From Alteromonas ponticola (GTDB lineage Bacteria > Pseudomonadota > Gammaproteobacteria > Enterobacterales > Alteromonadaceae), in NCBI RefSeq assembly GCF_012911815.1, contig NZ_JAATNW010000007.1, positions 246,589 through 310,588 on the forward strand: DNA of 64,000 nt. Direction: 5' to 3'. Below, piece by piece: positions 1-10,700 of this stretch. Position numbers and translations under genes: made by a program. Position 1 is the stretch's first letter; every line of letters begins with the position of its first letter. Under the pieces are notes generated by a model. The model was not told the origin of the DNA, did not search any database, and was given only the letters and a program-made list of their open reading frames with translations.

Positions 1-310
1 AGTGCAGGGCTGATATCACCTCACTTACAGTAAAGCGGGAGTGTTTTTCATACATTTTCCCCAACGCAATATTTTCCACTACATCTAAGTGGGGGTAAAG
101 GGTGGGTGTGTGGGGAACAAAACCAACACGTTGATTAATTTTCACTAAGTCAGCATTGCCTAGTGCAGACTCTTCCAATCCTGCAAGGCAACGCAGCAAC
201 GTTGTTTTACCGGCGCCTGAAGCACCAAAAACACCGATGAAGCTTGCGTCATCAGAAAGGTTCACGGTGATTGCCACGCGCGCTTTCTGATGGAGAAATT
301 CAATATTCAT
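1..310 (-). CDS. modC: Molybdate ABC transporter ATP-binding protein ModC (partial)
   Basis: ATPase that would power molybdate import through ModB. Only the N-terminal ~103 residues are in the window; the gene continues past the left edge. The reading frame begins at ATG 310-308 and shows a Walker A motif (GASGAGKTT) near residue 29, followed by a Q-loop-like stretch (VGFVPHTPTLYPHLDV) typical of ABC ATPases. Its start codon overlaps the modB stop as ATGA, so translation is probably coupled. The call rests on the Walker A motif and the modAB context; the C-terminal molybdate-binding TOBE region is not visible. Confidence 0.85.
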   Translation of the reverse strand, partial: MNIEFLHQKARVAITVNLSDDASFIGVFGASGAGKTTLLRCLAGLEESALGNADLVKINQRVGFVPHTPTLYPHLDVVENIALGKMYEKHSRFTVSEVISALH

Positions 311-996
311 ATCGCACGCCTGAAACGTCCCACCCAGAACAGCATTGAGAGTAAAAGCAGCGAGACCATCAGCATGATAAAGGCGAGCCAATGAGCCTGA
401 GTATATCTTAACCCTTCCACATGGTTAAAAAGCATTATTGACAATACCTGCGTTTCCCCTGGAATGCTGCCCCCCAGCATCAACACCACGCCAAACTCAC
501 CCATTGTATGAGCAAAACATAAACCAGCGGCCACGATAATAAAGGGTTTCAGCAGCGGTAAAATAATCTTCCATACGACCGTCACAGGCGGCATGCCTAA
601 CAATTTAGCGGTTTCAAGATATTCTGGAGCCAGTGCTTTAAAACCGGTATAGAGAGGTTGAACCGCAAAGGGAAGCGAAAAAATGACCGAACCGAACACC
701 AGACCCGAAAACGTGAATGCCAGTGTTGACCCGAACAGCATTTGCCACAATTGCCCGGCGACTGAGTCGGGAGCAAACACGACTAACAGATAAAAACCCA
801 GCACTGTAGGGGGTAAAACCAGTGGTAACATGATGATCGCTTGCACCAGATATTTTGCAGGATGCTGCCACCTTGCCAGCAACCACGCCAGTGGCATAGC
901 CAGAATGAGTAATATCAGGGTAGTGACCAAGGACAGTTTTACTGTCAGCCAAATTGCCACCCAGTCTGCCGCCGAAAGACTAGTCAACCCGATCAT
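307..996 (-). CDS. modB: Molybdate ABC transporter permease ModB
   Basis: Inner-membrane channel subunit for molybdate uptake, 229 residues, the usual size for ModB. Several hydrophobic helices are evident. The cytoplasmic EAA-type loop that contacts the ATPase is seen around ALAPEYLETAKLLGMPP, followed by GEFGVVLMLGGSIPGET, a stretch characteristic of ModB/CysT-type permeases. It overlaps the end of modA by 17 bases and the start of modC by 4 (ATGA). The order modA-modB-modC is the classical one. Confidence 0.93.
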   Translation of the reverse strand: MIGLTSLSAADWVAIWLTVKLSLVTTLILLILAMPLAWLLARWQHPAKYLVQAIIMLPLVLPPTVLGFYLLVVFAPDSVAGQLWQMLFGSTLAFTFSGLVFGSVIFSLPFAVQPLYTGFKALAPEYLETAKLLGMPPVTVVWKIILPLLKPFIIVAAGLCFAHTMGEFGVVLMLGGSIPGETQVLSIMLFNHVEGLRYTQAHWLAFIMLMVSLLLLSMLFWVGRFRRAI

Positions 997-1753
997 ATCC
1001 CTTTTGACTTAGCCGCGTCTGGATTGCATTACTAAGCAATAATTCAACAAACTGAGTTGCTTTCGGATGTTTACTGGTAGCTAAAATCGCCCATTTCTGG
1101 ACAATAGGTTCATGGTAATGCTCAGGTATCAACCAGACATGTTGTTGATTGTCATACACCAGTGCATAAGCCACTATCGCATTATCCACGTGCCGGGTCT
1201 GATAGTAATTGTAAACCTGCATTACGTTTCTGCCATACACGATGGAGGGCAATACCTGCTGCCAAAGCGAAACCGTTGACAAAAACTGTTCAGCCGCCTT
1301 GCCATAGGGAGCTAAGTCCGGTTCAGCAATCGCTAATTTTTTATTCGCAGCCAACGCATAGGTTTTTAAACTGTCGAGCGTAGGAGCAGGATCCAACCGG
1401 TCTATATACGCCAGTCGCCCTTTAGCGTAGATGCCTGACTGGTCCCACACAACGCGTTTATTTTCAATTAACGCATCAACGTAAAAGGCATCAGCAGATA
1501 GAAAAATATCAAACGGTGCGCCCTGCATAGTTTGTGCGTACAAAGTGCCAGAAGCGCCTTCAGAAGTGATCACTTCAAACTCACTAAAAGCAGGTGTTGC
1601 CAGCAATTGTTGTAGACTACCGGAAAAATTTGACGATACGGCTATGTGTAACGGTTTAGCATTAACGCTAATCCCCCTCAACAGCAGACAAACAATTAAC
1701 ACCAATTTGCTAACCACGATCCAGAAGTTATTTCTGCCAGCGCGACGCGGCAT
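980..1753 (-). CDS. modA: Periplasmic molybdate-binding protein ModA
   Basis: Extracytoplasmic solute-binding protein that delivers molybdate to ModBC. The frame is open from 1825, but I choose ATG 1753. It gives a short basic N-terminus (MPRRAGRN) followed by a hydrophobic signal segment ending near VNAKP, whereas the upstream start would add 24 polar residues and a much longer overlap with moaE. The mature part begins with AVSSNFSGSLQQL, and an EGASGTLYAQ-like segment and FDIFLSAD are typical of the ModA family. With this start the gene overlaps moaE by 26 bases. Its length (257 residues) fits ModA. Confidence 0.9.
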   Translation of the reverse strand: MPRRAGRNNFWIVVSKLVLIVCLLLRGISVNAKPLHIAVSSNFSGSLQQLLATPAFSEFEVITSEGASGTLYAQTMQGAPFDIFLSADAFYVDALIENKRVVWDQSGIYAKGRLAYIDRLDPAPTLDSLKTYALAANKKLAIAEPDLAPYGKAAEQFLSTVSLWQQVLPSIVYGRNVMQVYNYYQTRHVDNAIVAYALVYDNQQHVWLIPEHYHEPIVQKWAILATSKHPKATQFVELLLSNAIQTRLSQKGYDRVD

Positions 1754-2180
1754 CTTTATCCGTAGATTTGGCTTCGACCCATACACTGCTTTCTCCATAA
1801 TGTTCTTTTTTCCATAAGGGAACATCCTGTTTTAGTATGTCCATAATATATGCCGCCCCCGCAAAGGCGGCTTGCCGATGTACGGCAGCGCATCCTACCC
1901 ATACGATGGTTTCGGCATTATCAATTCGCCCTACCCTGTGTATGATACGGACCTGTTCAAGTTCAAAACGCTTCACCGCTTGTTGTGCCAGTCGCAACAA
2001 GGTTTTTTCAGTCATGCCAGGATAATGTTCAAGCGAAATCCCCTCTATCTTGCCAAGGTGGTTGAAGTCTCGTACCAACCCACAAAAGGTGACAATAGCA
2101 CCGCTTAGTTTAAGCAGTCTGCGCAACTCGGCGGTTTCGTAGTCAGAATTGATAGGCGTTTCCTGAACACGAGCAACCAT
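1728..2180 (-). CDS. moaE: Molybdopterin synthase catalytic subunit MoaE
   Basis: Large subunit of molybdopterin synthase, which transfers sulfur from the MoaD thiocarboxylate to cyclic pyranopterin monophosphate in the cytoplasm. It has 150 residues, as in E. coli. Visible family features are the GLVRDFNHLG segment, LEHYPGMTE, the HRVGRI loop and VPLWKKEHYGESSVWVEA near the C-terminus, which carries the conserved lysine region of the active site. One base separates it from the moaD stop, and modA follows with a short overlap. Confidence 0.95.
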   Translation of the reverse strand: MVARVQETPINSDYETAELRRLLKLSGAIVTFCGLVRDFNHLGKIEGISLEHYPGMTEKTLLRLAQQAVKRFELEQVRIIHRVGRIDNAETIVWVGCAAVHRQAAFAGAAYIMDILKQDVPLWKKEHYGESSVWVEAKSTDKDAASRWQK

Positions 2181-2181
2181 C

Positions 2182-2427
2182 TCAGCCTCCGGTTACCGGA
2201 GGAAAAAAGGCAACTTCATCACCTTCGTTCAGCACATGATTTTCGCTGACGATAATGTGATTGCATGCGATCAGCGGCGATAGCGAAAAAGCTTTTTGCC
2301 ATTGTTCACCCTGTGCGCAAAGCTGTCTTTGCACATCAGCGATAGACATGTTCTGGTGGAAGGACAGCGACATTTCTTCTGTCTGACTGATCTCACGAAC
2401 CTGAGCAAAACATTTAACGGTAATCAT
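2182..2427 (-). CDS. moaD: Molybdopterin synthase sulfur carrier subunit MoaD
   Basis: Ubiquitin-like sulfur carrier, 81 residues, ending in the diagnostic Gly-Gly (PPVTGG) that is adenylated and thiocarboxylated. The frame is open further upstream to 2610, but the true start is ATG 2427, which makes an ATGA overlap with the moaC stop and yields the normal beta-grasp N-terminus (MITVKCFAQVREI). Partner of MoaE, encoded one base downstream. Confidence 0.94.
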   Translation of the reverse strand: MITVKCFAQVREISQTEEMSLSFHQNMSIADVQRQLCAQGEQWQKAFSLSPLIACNHIIVSENHVLNEGDEVAFFPPVTGG

Positions 2428-2915
2428 GATTGTTTTGCTCTGCTTTTCAAGTAGTGGCCTGATTTGCCGCCTTTCTTCTCCACCACATGGATTTGCGAAA
2501 TCTGCATTGCAGGGTCCACCGCTTTGCACATATCGAACAATGTTAACAACGCCGTTGTTACACCGCTTAATGCTTCCATTTCGACCCCCGTCTGACCGCT
2601 CAGTTTGCATTCACAATATGCATGTATACGACTGGCCGCTTCATCAATCTCAAAATCAATCTGAACTTTGGTCAGGCTCAATGGATGGCACAACGGAATC
2701 ATGTCACTACACCGCTTTGCGCCCTGAATGCCAGCAATGCGCGCCACTGCCAGTACATCACCTTTCGCCAATGCATTGTTTTTGATGCCGGTAATGACCT
2801 CAGCAGATACCATTAAAAATCCGGTGGCCCTCGCTTCTCTAACGGTAACTTCTTTGCTACTGATATCCACCATGTTGGCCTTACCAGAACCGTCTACATG
2901 AGAAAAATCACTCAC
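2424..2915 (-). CDS. moaC: Cyclic pyranopterin monophosphate synthase MoaC
   Basis: Converts the MoaA product (3',8-cyclo-GTP) to cyclic pyranopterin monophosphate. It has 163 residues, matching the family. Motifs seen: MIPLCHPLSLT, GVEMEALSGVTTALLTLFDMCKA and the C-terminal VEKKGGKSGHY. Start and stop codons overlap moaB and moaD respectively as ATGA. No moaA is present in the cluster within this window; it may lie beyond modC or elsewhere. Confidence 0.96.
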   Translation of the reverse strand: MSDFSHVDGSGKANMVDISSKEVTVREARATGFLMVSAEVITGIKNNALAKGDVLAVARIAGIQGAKRCSDMIPLCHPLSLTKVQIDFEIDEAASRIHAYCECKLSGQTGVEMEALSGVTTALLTLFDMCKAVDPAMQISQIHVVEKKGGKSGHYLKSRAKQS

Positions 2916-3412
2916 TTTGCGTGCCCCTGTTTAATCATACCGGTAAAGTTGCATGGCCGGAATGATGCGTCCAATTGCTCGACGATAATTTTTTCCCATG
3001 CTGTACGACACGCTCCGGTCGAGCCTGGCATGCAAAAAATCAACGTGTTATTCGCCACCCCGGCCAGTGCTCGCGACTGAACGGTCGCAGAGCCGATTTC
3101 ATCATAGCTGATCTGCCTGAATACTTCGCCAAATCCCACGATCGCCTTGTCGAACAAAATTTGAATCGCCTCTGGCGTCACATCACGCTCGGCAAAGCCG
3201 GTCCCTCCCGTTGTTAAGATGACATCAATTCCTGAGTCGGCTATCCATGTGGATACCGCAGCACGTAAAACATAGAGTTCATCGGCAACAATCTGGCGAG
3301 CGACGACCTGATGGCCTGCCTTATCGGCTGCGGTCTGTAGATAATCACCCGATTTATCATTGGCTCTGGTACGCGTATCGGAAACGGTCAGAATCGCGAT
3401 ATTAAGTTTCAT
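2912..3412 (-). CDS. moaB: Molybdenum cofactor biosynthesis protein MoaB
   Basis: MoaB/MogA-family protein (166 residues) linked to molybdopterin adenylylation. Family marks are ILTVSDTRTRANDKSG at the N-terminus, TTGGTGFAERDVTPEA in the middle and MPGSTGACRTAW near the C-terminus. The frame extends to 3460, but ATG 3412 is preferred because it is preceded by an AGGAG ribosome-binding site and gives the canonical N-terminus. The upstream metalloprotease gene ends 10 bases away. Confidence 0.93.
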   Translation of the reverse strand: MKLNIAILTVSDTRTRANDKSGDYLQTAADKAGHQVVARQIVADELYVLRAAVSTWIADSGIDVILTTGGTGFAERDVTPEAIQILFDKAIVGFGEVFRQISYDEIGSATVQSRALAGVANNTLIFCMPGSTGACRTAWEKIIVEQLDASFRPCNFTGMIKQGHAK

Positions 3413-3422
3413 AACGCTCCTA

Positions 3423-5807
3423 CTAAATAGGTGAACCCGGTGGCAACGGCTTAACCTCAAATTTCACAGGCCAGTTGCCTGATTGCCAATACTGTTCAAA
3501 ATAACCTGATAACACCCCTTTCGCAGGATGACGACTTTTTGATGACAGCCAATTTGCAAACTTTTTCAGGCTGGCGTTGATCGCCAGGCGAACTTCTGGA
3601 GCAAGCTTTTCAGCACTGGCTGCATCAATTACAGCGTTTAATGCAACTAGCTGCAACCGCTCGTTTAAGCCATAGTCTGCTTGATTTTGCTGATACCAGT
3701 GTAAATCGAAGATGCGATCAATCAGATTAGTAATATCTGGTAACTCTTTTCGTTGGTGACGCTGCCATGACAATCGATTCAATCGCTCAGGAGCCAAGAG
3801 TAAAGAGAAACTGTAAGCGGCCGCAGCTTCTGCCGCACTGACTGGATCAAACGTTCTGCCCATGCGCCCATTAAAGTGTTCACGGGTAATGTCATCGCCA
3901 AAAATGGTAGGTGTAATAAGTGTAACTAACTCATCGGGGATACGCAGATAACTGGCGGACGTCGCAGCCAACATTTGTTTAATCGCCTTTTTCTGCGTTT
4001 CGCCATCAATTACGCGCTGGCCACTGGCAGACTCGCCTGAGGCCTTAACCTCATACTCGTAATGCACCCCCCCAATTTGCTTGGCGACAGCCGCAAGCTG
4101 GTATCGATGTAACAGATAGATAGGCACTAACACATCTTCAATAGCTGACAACCCCTGCCCTTCGCGGATAGTATTAATCCCAAGTTGCTCCAATGCCAGT
4201 TCGCGAATTGCAGAGATATCTTCAAACGCACTCACTGGATCGTTGCCCACGTCCCACATATGGCCACTGCCTGAAGCTTCGAAACTGGCGCGAGTATCAG
4301 CATCGGTTTTGTAATCAAGCTGTTGCTGCTTTGCCCACTGGATCTGTTGCGCCAGCCCCGCTTTTTCCGAGGTATTGGAAAAATCCTGATAACCGTAGGC
4401 TACGGCATGTTTATCCCATTCGCCAATGCCCGAATCATACGCCTGCTCAAGTGATAGCTCGCCATTTTTAAGCTCTATGAGCGGATGAGGATAATCCATT
4501 ACCGATGCGCGATTATTTTCAGACGCAGCAAAGTTATGTGCGATACCCAGTGTATGCCCCACTTCATGCGCCGATAACTGGCGGATCCTGGCTAACGCCA
4601 TTTCCAGTTGACTGTCCGTCGCAGCATCGTTGCCAGTAAATGGACTGGTTAATCCCAGGGCGATGAGATAATCCTGCCGCACCCGTAACGAACCTAAGGT
4701 CACGTGGCCTTTAATAAGCTCTCCGGTTCTGGGGTCAACTACGGATGCACCATACGACCAACCGCGCGTCGCACGATGAACCCATTGGATTACGTTATAT
4801 CGCACATCCATCGGGTCAGCATCTTCGGGTAACACTTTCACCTGAAATGCATCTTTGTAGCCAATTGCCGAAAATGCTTCGTTCCACCAGCTTGCGCCTT
4901 CTTTTAGTGCCGACAGAACGGGCTCAGGAATGCCGGGGTCTAAATAGTAAATAATGGGCTCCACAGCTACGCTTTGTTGGGCATTGGGATCTTTTTTCGC
5001 CAGCCGGTGGCGAATGATATATTTCTGCTCCATGGGCTCTGCAATGGCGGTGGCATAATCGAAATAAGAAAATTTCCAAAAGCCGGAATAGGGATGAAAT
5101 GCTCTGGGTTGATAGCCTGCGTCAGGCAATTCGATAAACGAGTGATGCATGTGTACAGACAGGCTATTGGCATCGGGAGCCACTTGCTGCACGTATTCGC
5201 CGGGTTTATCTTTGGCGGCAAACGTGACCAGCGCTTCCAACTCTGAATTACTGACAAATGCTTTGCTGCGTTCCAGCACTACGCCGCTCCGGGCGGAATC
5301 CAGCGTAAATGCACCCTGTCTGGTTTCCTGCAAACGTTTGCTGACACCGTGCACATCACTTAATAAATAAGGGGTGTAGTCAATCAATACCGTGGCATCG
5401 TCAGCCGCAACAACGCTGAATCCAGCAATCACAGAATGGGCAAACGCTTCTTCAATACTTTGTTGCTCTGCGCGGTTTTCAGACACTGCGCGATAACGCG
5501 TATTCATTTGTCTGAGCAACACTTTGTTACCAAAACGAGAAAATTTAACCAAACGGGTATCGCCTAACTGGCCACGATCAAGGCCTATGTCGTTTGAACC
5601 CAGTCCGCGCGGCAGGCTGGTCTGAAACAACAGTTCCTTGTCCAGAGAGGTCAGCTTCAGGTACACCTTATCCGCTGAATTATCGTAGTAAAAGGGAATA
5701 AAGCCGTCCTGATGATGCATCGAACGGGTAAACTCTCCGATTGCTGGCAATGTCGCCATGGCTTGCCAGGCGATCACACCGAGTAAAACTATAAATAGCC
5801 TGATCAT
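3423..5807 (-). CDS. Secreted zinc-dependent metalloprotease with HExxHxxGxxH motif
   Basis: A 794-residue protein with an N-terminal signal segment (IRLFIVLLGVIAWQAMA) and the metzincin zinc motif HEVGHTLGIAH at about residues 414-424, followed by a methionine-containing segment (ASVMDYPHP) that could be the Met-turn. The architecture resembles large bacterial metalloproteases annotated with DUF5117/DUF5118 and DUF4953 domains; substrate unknown. It likely acts in the periplasm or outside the cell. The start overlaps the recD stop (ATGA), and moaB follows after 10 bases, so it sits inside an apparently continuous operon with functionally unrelated genes. Confidence 0.85.
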   Translation of the reverse strand: MIRLFIVLLGVIAWQAMATLPAIGEFTRSMHHQDGFIPFYYDNSADKVYLKLTSLDKELLFQTSLPRGLGSNDIGLDRGQLGDTRLVKFSRFGNKVLLRQMNTRYRAVSENRAEQQSIEEAFAHSVIAGFSVVAADDATVLIDYTPYLLSDVHGVSKRLQETRQGAFTLDSARSGVVLERSKAFVSNSELEALVTFAAKDKPGEYVQQVAPDANSLSVHMHHSFIELPDAGYQPRAFHPYSGFWKFSYFDYATAIAEPMEQKYIIRHRLAKKDPNAQQSVAVEPIIYYLDPGIPEPVLSALKEGASWWNEAFSAIGYKDAFQVKVLPEDADPMDVRYNVIQWVHRATRGWSYGASVVDPRTGELIKGHVTLGSLRVRQDYLIALGLTSPFTGNDAATDSQLEMALARIRQLSAHEVGHTLGIAHNFAASENNRASVMDYPHPLIELKNGELSLEQAYDSGIGEWDKHAVAYGYQDFSNTSEKAGLAQQIQWAKQQQLDYKTDADTRASFEASGSGHMWDVGNDPVSAFEDISAIRELALEQLGINTIREGQGLSAIEDVLVPIYLLHRYQLAAVAKQIGGVHYEYEVKASGESASGQRVIDGETQKKAIKQMLAATSASYLRIPDELVTLITPTIFGDDITREHFNGRMGRTFDPVSAAEAAAAYSFSLLLAPERLNRLSWQRHQRKELPDITNLIDRIFDLHWYQQNQADYGLNERLQLVALNAVIDAASAEKLAPEVRLAINASLKKFANWLSSKSRHPAKGVLSGYFEQYWQSGNWPVKFEVKPLPPGSPI

Positions 5808-7726
5808 GTGTTTTCCTTGGTTATTTTTATTTGCTTATTAATATAGTCACCTAATCCGGAAAAACGTTGCTGACGCGTTTGTACCGCCTCAACGAACTCC
5901 GCAAGGTTACAGACAAACAGGCAACTTTGTTTTGCACGCGTCAGTCCGGTATAGATCAGTTCACGACAATTAAGACTGAACTGCTGCTCATCGCTCTTGT
6001 CCGGCAAAATCATCACAACAAGTGAAAACTCAGAGCCCTGCGATTTATGCACGGTCATCACATAAGCGGTTTGTACGGCGGGAAGGCGAGATAAGCTTAC
6101 CGCTCGCAATGCATTGTCTTCGCCTTCAAACCAAGCTTTTAAACTGCCCTTATCATCCGGCCAAACCACGCCAACATCGCCGTTATAGAGTTTGTTCGCG
6201 TAGTTGTTTTCAAGCACCATTATGGGCTGGCCAGCAAAATAGCGTGAGAGCTGACCGTATTTAGGTAGATTCAATTGGGCGGTTCTGTGCCAAGCGATCT
6301 TCTCAATTTGCTGATTTAGTCGCTCTACACCTAATGGTCCTTTTTTCACCGGCGTTAACCATCGACAAATACCACTGGCGTGTAATGCTTCTTTTGCGCT
6401 AGTAGCGGAAAAAAGAGGAGCAAAACACTGGTTTACCATGGACGTCAGGTTACCGGTAAACAGCACTGGCGACATTCGCGCAACGGCATGCGATTGCATC
6501 GACGAAAGCGGCTGTTCGGCATCAAGCTCACTGAGCTGCTGCCAGGCCGCTTGCCCCTCTCCGGCCTGAACAAATTGTGCTGTCGTCGCTAGTGCGCCAC
6601 CAAAACGCTGAGATTTTTGCAGAGTAAATGTAAAAGGCTGGTCAGCATGCAGACGATTTGCCAAATCAAGCTCACCGTTCAGCGCTTGAATATGAGTGAG
6701 CAAGGTAGCATTAACTAAATTCGTAACGCTTTGCGCTGTCACCAACGCTTCCAACACATTACCGGACTCAATAGCGGGTAATTGATCAGCATCGCCGACC
6801 AGAATCAATTTACACTCCGGTTTCAACGCCCTTACGGTTCTCACCATCAAGGCCAAATCTACCATGGACGCTTCGTCCACAATCAACACATCACAGCAAA
6901 GTGGATTATCCTGATTTTTTTTCGTTTTGACCTGATAGGGCGTAATGCCCAACAAGCGATGTAAGGTGACGGCGCTGGTTGGGATCGTTTTCGCAAGCTG
7001 AGTCAATACAGAATCGGTATCGCTGCCAACCAATTGTGTTATATTAGTGGTAATTGACTCGCCCAGTCGTTGCGCCGCTTTACCGGTTGGCGCAGCTAAC
7101 TGAATATTGAGTTTGCCCTGAGCAGCGCATTGCAACGCCAGCAAAATACGGGCAACGGTATAGGTTTTTCCCGTGCCAGGCCCACCATTCACGATACAAA
7201 ATGGCAGCACAAGACTTGCTGCCGTCGCTACCTGTTGCCAGTCTTCGGTGGCTGATTGATTAGGGAACAATCGTGACCAGACTGAGCCGAGTGTCTCATA
7301 TTGGGATGGTGACAACGGCTGAATGGTTCGACGATGCCTAATGGCAGCAGCTAGCTCCTGTTCAAACGCCCAATAACGTTTTGTGTACAGGCGTGCACCA
7401 TCCAGCACGACCAAAGGTGCCGACATTTTCGCGCAGATACCATCAACCAGCTGAATCAGGTGGTCAGTGTCGGGAAAGTGAACTTCAGCCTCTGGCTGGT
7501 AACAATCTCTGACTGTAGCACCAGCGATGGCATTCAAGTCCAGGCACGTATTTCCCTGCCGCTGGGCCACACTCAGCATGATCACAACATGACGCCACAC
7601 CCTGCGGGAAACGTCATCAACATCCAGTGCATCTGAGAGTAGGTTAGCGGTGTACCAGTCAATTGGCGCAATGCCGTTTTTCAATGGCGTCGGGTTCACC
7701 GGCATAATCGAATCAATCAACTTCAT
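5804..7726 (-). CDS. recD: Exodeoxyribonuclease V subunit alpha (RecD)
   Basis: The 5'-3' helicase of RecBCD, acting in double-strand break repair and degradation of linear DNA. It has 640 residues. Walker A (NGGPGTGKTYT) is at about 180-190, then AAPTGKAAQRL (motif Ia), LIVDEASMVD at 281-290 (Walker B), GDADQLPAIESG (motif III) and the C-terminal VMTVHKSQGSEF and ELIYTGLTRAK motifs of SF1B helicases. It overlaps recB by ATGA on one side and the metalloprotease gene on the other. Confidence 0.96.
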   Translation of the reverse strand: MKLIDSIMPVNPTPLKNGIAPIDWYTANLLSDALDVDDVSRRVWRHVVIMLSVAQRQGNTCLDLNAIAGATVRDCYQPEAEVHFPDTDHLIQLVDGICAKMSAPLVVLDGARLYTKRYWAFEQELAAAIRHRRTIQPLSPSQYETLGSVWSRLFPNQSATEDWQQVATAASLVLPFCIVNGGPGTGKTYTVARILLALQCAAQGKLNIQLAAPTGKAAQRLGESITTNITQLVGSDTDSVLTQLAKTIPTSAVTLHRLLGITPYQVKTKKNQDNPLCCDVLIVDEASMVDLALMVRTVRALKPECKLILVGDADQLPAIESGNVLEALVTAQSVTNLVNATLLTHIQALNGELDLANRLHADQPFTFTLQKSQRFGGALATTAQFVQAGEGQAAWQQLSELDAEQPLSSMQSHAVARMSPVLFTGNLTSMVNQCFAPLFSATSAKEALHASGICRWLTPVKKGPLGVERLNQQIEKIAWHRTAQLNLPKYGQLSRYFAGQPIMVLENNYANKLYNGDVGVVWPDDKGSLKAWFEGEDNALRAVSLSRLPAVQTAYVMTVHKSQGSEFSLVVMILPDKSDEQQFSLNCRELIYTGLTRAKQSCLFVCNLAEFVEAVQTRQQRFSGLGDYINKQIKITKENT

Positions 7727-10700
7727 TGCGCCTGCTCCAAATCTTGCCCTTCACTGAAAACGGCATCTAGTTCATGTAGAAACTTACTGTCAAGATGAGT
7801 GAAAAACACCCCCTCACATCGAGTGTTTTCAGGATGCATGCCACGCAAATAAAAGTAATACACACCGCCAAAATGCAGCTGTGGATCGTAATCCGGTAAC
7901 ATGTGTTTTAAATATCGGTGCAATGCGAGGGAGTAAATCAAATACTGCAGATCGTACAAATGATGCTGGTTATTTCTCGCCAATGCTGCATGCGTGTATT
8001 GTGCAAATGAATTACCCAAATGGGTTGATTTGTAGTCGGCAACAAAAAACCGGCCGTCCCATTCAAAAATAAGATCGATGAACCCGTGCATCATACCGCT
8101 GAGAGATTGCTCTGTTGGCATAACCAAGGGAACAGGATCGGATAGCACCGCACTGCGGTGTCGATTGACCAGTTGAATTAGCCTCGCGGTATTTAACGAC
8201 GTCAACGGAAAGTAAAACTTGGCTTCACGAATCGTGTTTGCCTGTTCGATTGCCGACAGGGTTAAACCCGGTGTATTGCTGGATAAGGGCGTGACCAGGG
8301 TTTCATTTAACCAGTCAAACAGGGCGGAATAGTGGTCTTCTGGCACCACATTATGTCGTTTAAGCACTCCCTCCGCATTGTCGCACCAGGGTTCATGTGC
8401 CAGCGGTGCGTACGCGAAGTCTTTTTCCTCCAACAAATCGTGCAACACATTTCCCGCAGCGGCTCCTTTTTCAAACGAAAAACGAAATGGGAGTGATGAG
8501 GCTGGTGTCTCGTCAATTTCCACAACGGGGTCGACTATAACCACTTCGCGTTCACGTTGATCCTGGCGGGTAACGGTTTCAAGTCGCGCTATAGAGGAAA
8601 ACGAGTAAAGTCGCCAGTCGTCGTCCACGTTACCCGTAAATTCATTGCATGTCAGTGTTTCAGGGGGCGTCAATCGAGCAGAACTTAGCAGCTGAGCTTG
8701 TGCTGACTCAATGGTGATGACCGTCGTATCACATTTTTCGGCGGCAATTGTGTGTAATCTTTGAAGCCAGTGATCGCCAGAAGTGACATTACACGCTTTT
8801 GCCAGCGCAGATGATTCGCTGCCAGAGAACGGCGCAACCCCAAGGTAACAGCGATGCGCGGCGCGGGTAACCGCCACATATAACAGGCGCATGGCTTCAG
8901 CGTTACCTTCGGCTCTGCACCGCTCTATTGCATCATAGGTTGCACCAAGTTGCAGGCATTGAGTTTGCTTTTCATCGTCATAGTAACGAAACTGTTGGTT
9001 AAGCTGATTGCCGGCTTTCACCGGATCACGATAATCGCTGGCGAATGGAACAAACACCACAGGATACTCCAGCCCCTTGGAACCATGCTGCGTAATAATC
9101 TGAATTAAATGTGCGTCACTTTCTAAACGCTGCACGTATTCACTGGCTAACGCCGGATCGTGTATATGGTTATCCAGCCAGAGCAGTAGACGCTCACCCT
9201 GACGGTTTGGAATGGCCGAATGCTGAATCACTTCAGCCAAATGAAGATAATTGGTTACTTGTCGTTCTGTGTCATCTGACTGGCAGTTAAAAGTGTCCTT
9301 AAGCAGATGAAGAATTACACTCATACACCCTTGTTGCTGCCACAGCAATTTTAGCTGCATCATGCGCGTAACCACCTCATCCCACTGCTGCTCCTCTTCC
9401 TGCTGTAACAGCTGAATCAGGGCTGCGGCTCGCATGCCGAGCAAGGGGCTGGTCAGGGCGGCGCGCAAAGCACTATTGTCGGTAAAGTGCCAGATCCCGG
9501 TCAGCAATTTAAGCAAGTCGGTTACTTCGGCACTGTTAAACAGGTTCTCCTTACTGCTAAGAAAAACCGCACTCAATCCCGCTTTTGCCAATATCTGCTT
9601 TACAATAAGGGCTTCTGGTGCATTTCTGACCAGAATCGCAATATCTTTCGGCGCGATAGCCGTGTCACCTAAAGTGGCCTGCTCAAATAAGCGCACAATT
9701 TCATTGCTTAACCAGCTTGCCAGCCCTCTTTGCATGGTCGCTTTATTGTCGCTGGCTTGCGCTTCGTCGCCGAGATAGGCATAAGTTAACGCACTGCGAT
9801 CTGGGGCCGGATCATTAAGCGGATGGCAAGCTGCTTTGGCCTGCGCGGCAAAGTTTACCGGCTCATAAGCTATACCAAAACCGAATACATCCGCTGCCTC
9901 GCTAGTTAGCGGGTTACCATAAAACAATCGATTGTAGGCATTGACCATGCCCTTAACCGAACGCCAGTTGGTATCCATCACCCAGCGAAAATCAGCCTGG
10001 CTGGCCGCTTGTAAATAGGTAAAAATATCTCCGCCCCTGAATGCATAGATTGCCTGCTTCGGGTCGCCTATCATCATCAACAAGGATGCATTATCGGCTT
10101 TAGGATAAACATTATTTAAAATCTGGTATTGGAAACTGTCAGTGTCCTGAAACTCATCAATCAGCGCCGCCGGATACAGGTTTTTCAGTTGTTTCGCAAC
10201 CTTTGCCTCTGGTTGACTGACTTGCGCCGCAAATATCCGGATCAAATCATCAAAATCGACCACGCCCAGTTGACGCTTTTGCTTTTTTACGTGGTTACGT
10301 ATAAACAAAATTCCATCGCCCGCCAGCACAAATGCGGTGTGACTGTCCTGCCTCGACTGTGCGTCTTTATCTAATTTCGAAAGCCTCGATTTAACTTCTG
10401 TTATCAAATCTTTTAGCGGCTGAAAAAGCGCTTTTATTTCGTCATTACCCCGGTATCGATTACCGTTAATAAAGCGACCTATCTCAGCGGGAGGCAAACT
10501 CATCTGTTGCTGTGTTAACCAGGCTAACAGCGCCTGCCATTCTTCCTGCCGTGCGGAGGCATCTTTTTTCCCCTCCACCAGCGTTGTCAGAATCAGTGAC
10601 TCGTGTGCTAGTAATTGGTCTTTGACCGAAACAAACGCCGAACCCAATGATGCCTGCAATGCAGCGCGATATCGGGCCTGGTCGTCTTGCTGTGTTGGTG

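Noticed and set aside
3413..3422. Molybdenum cofactor riboswitch before moaB
   Set aside because: Only 10 bases separate the protease stop and moaB start, so there is no room for an aptamer.
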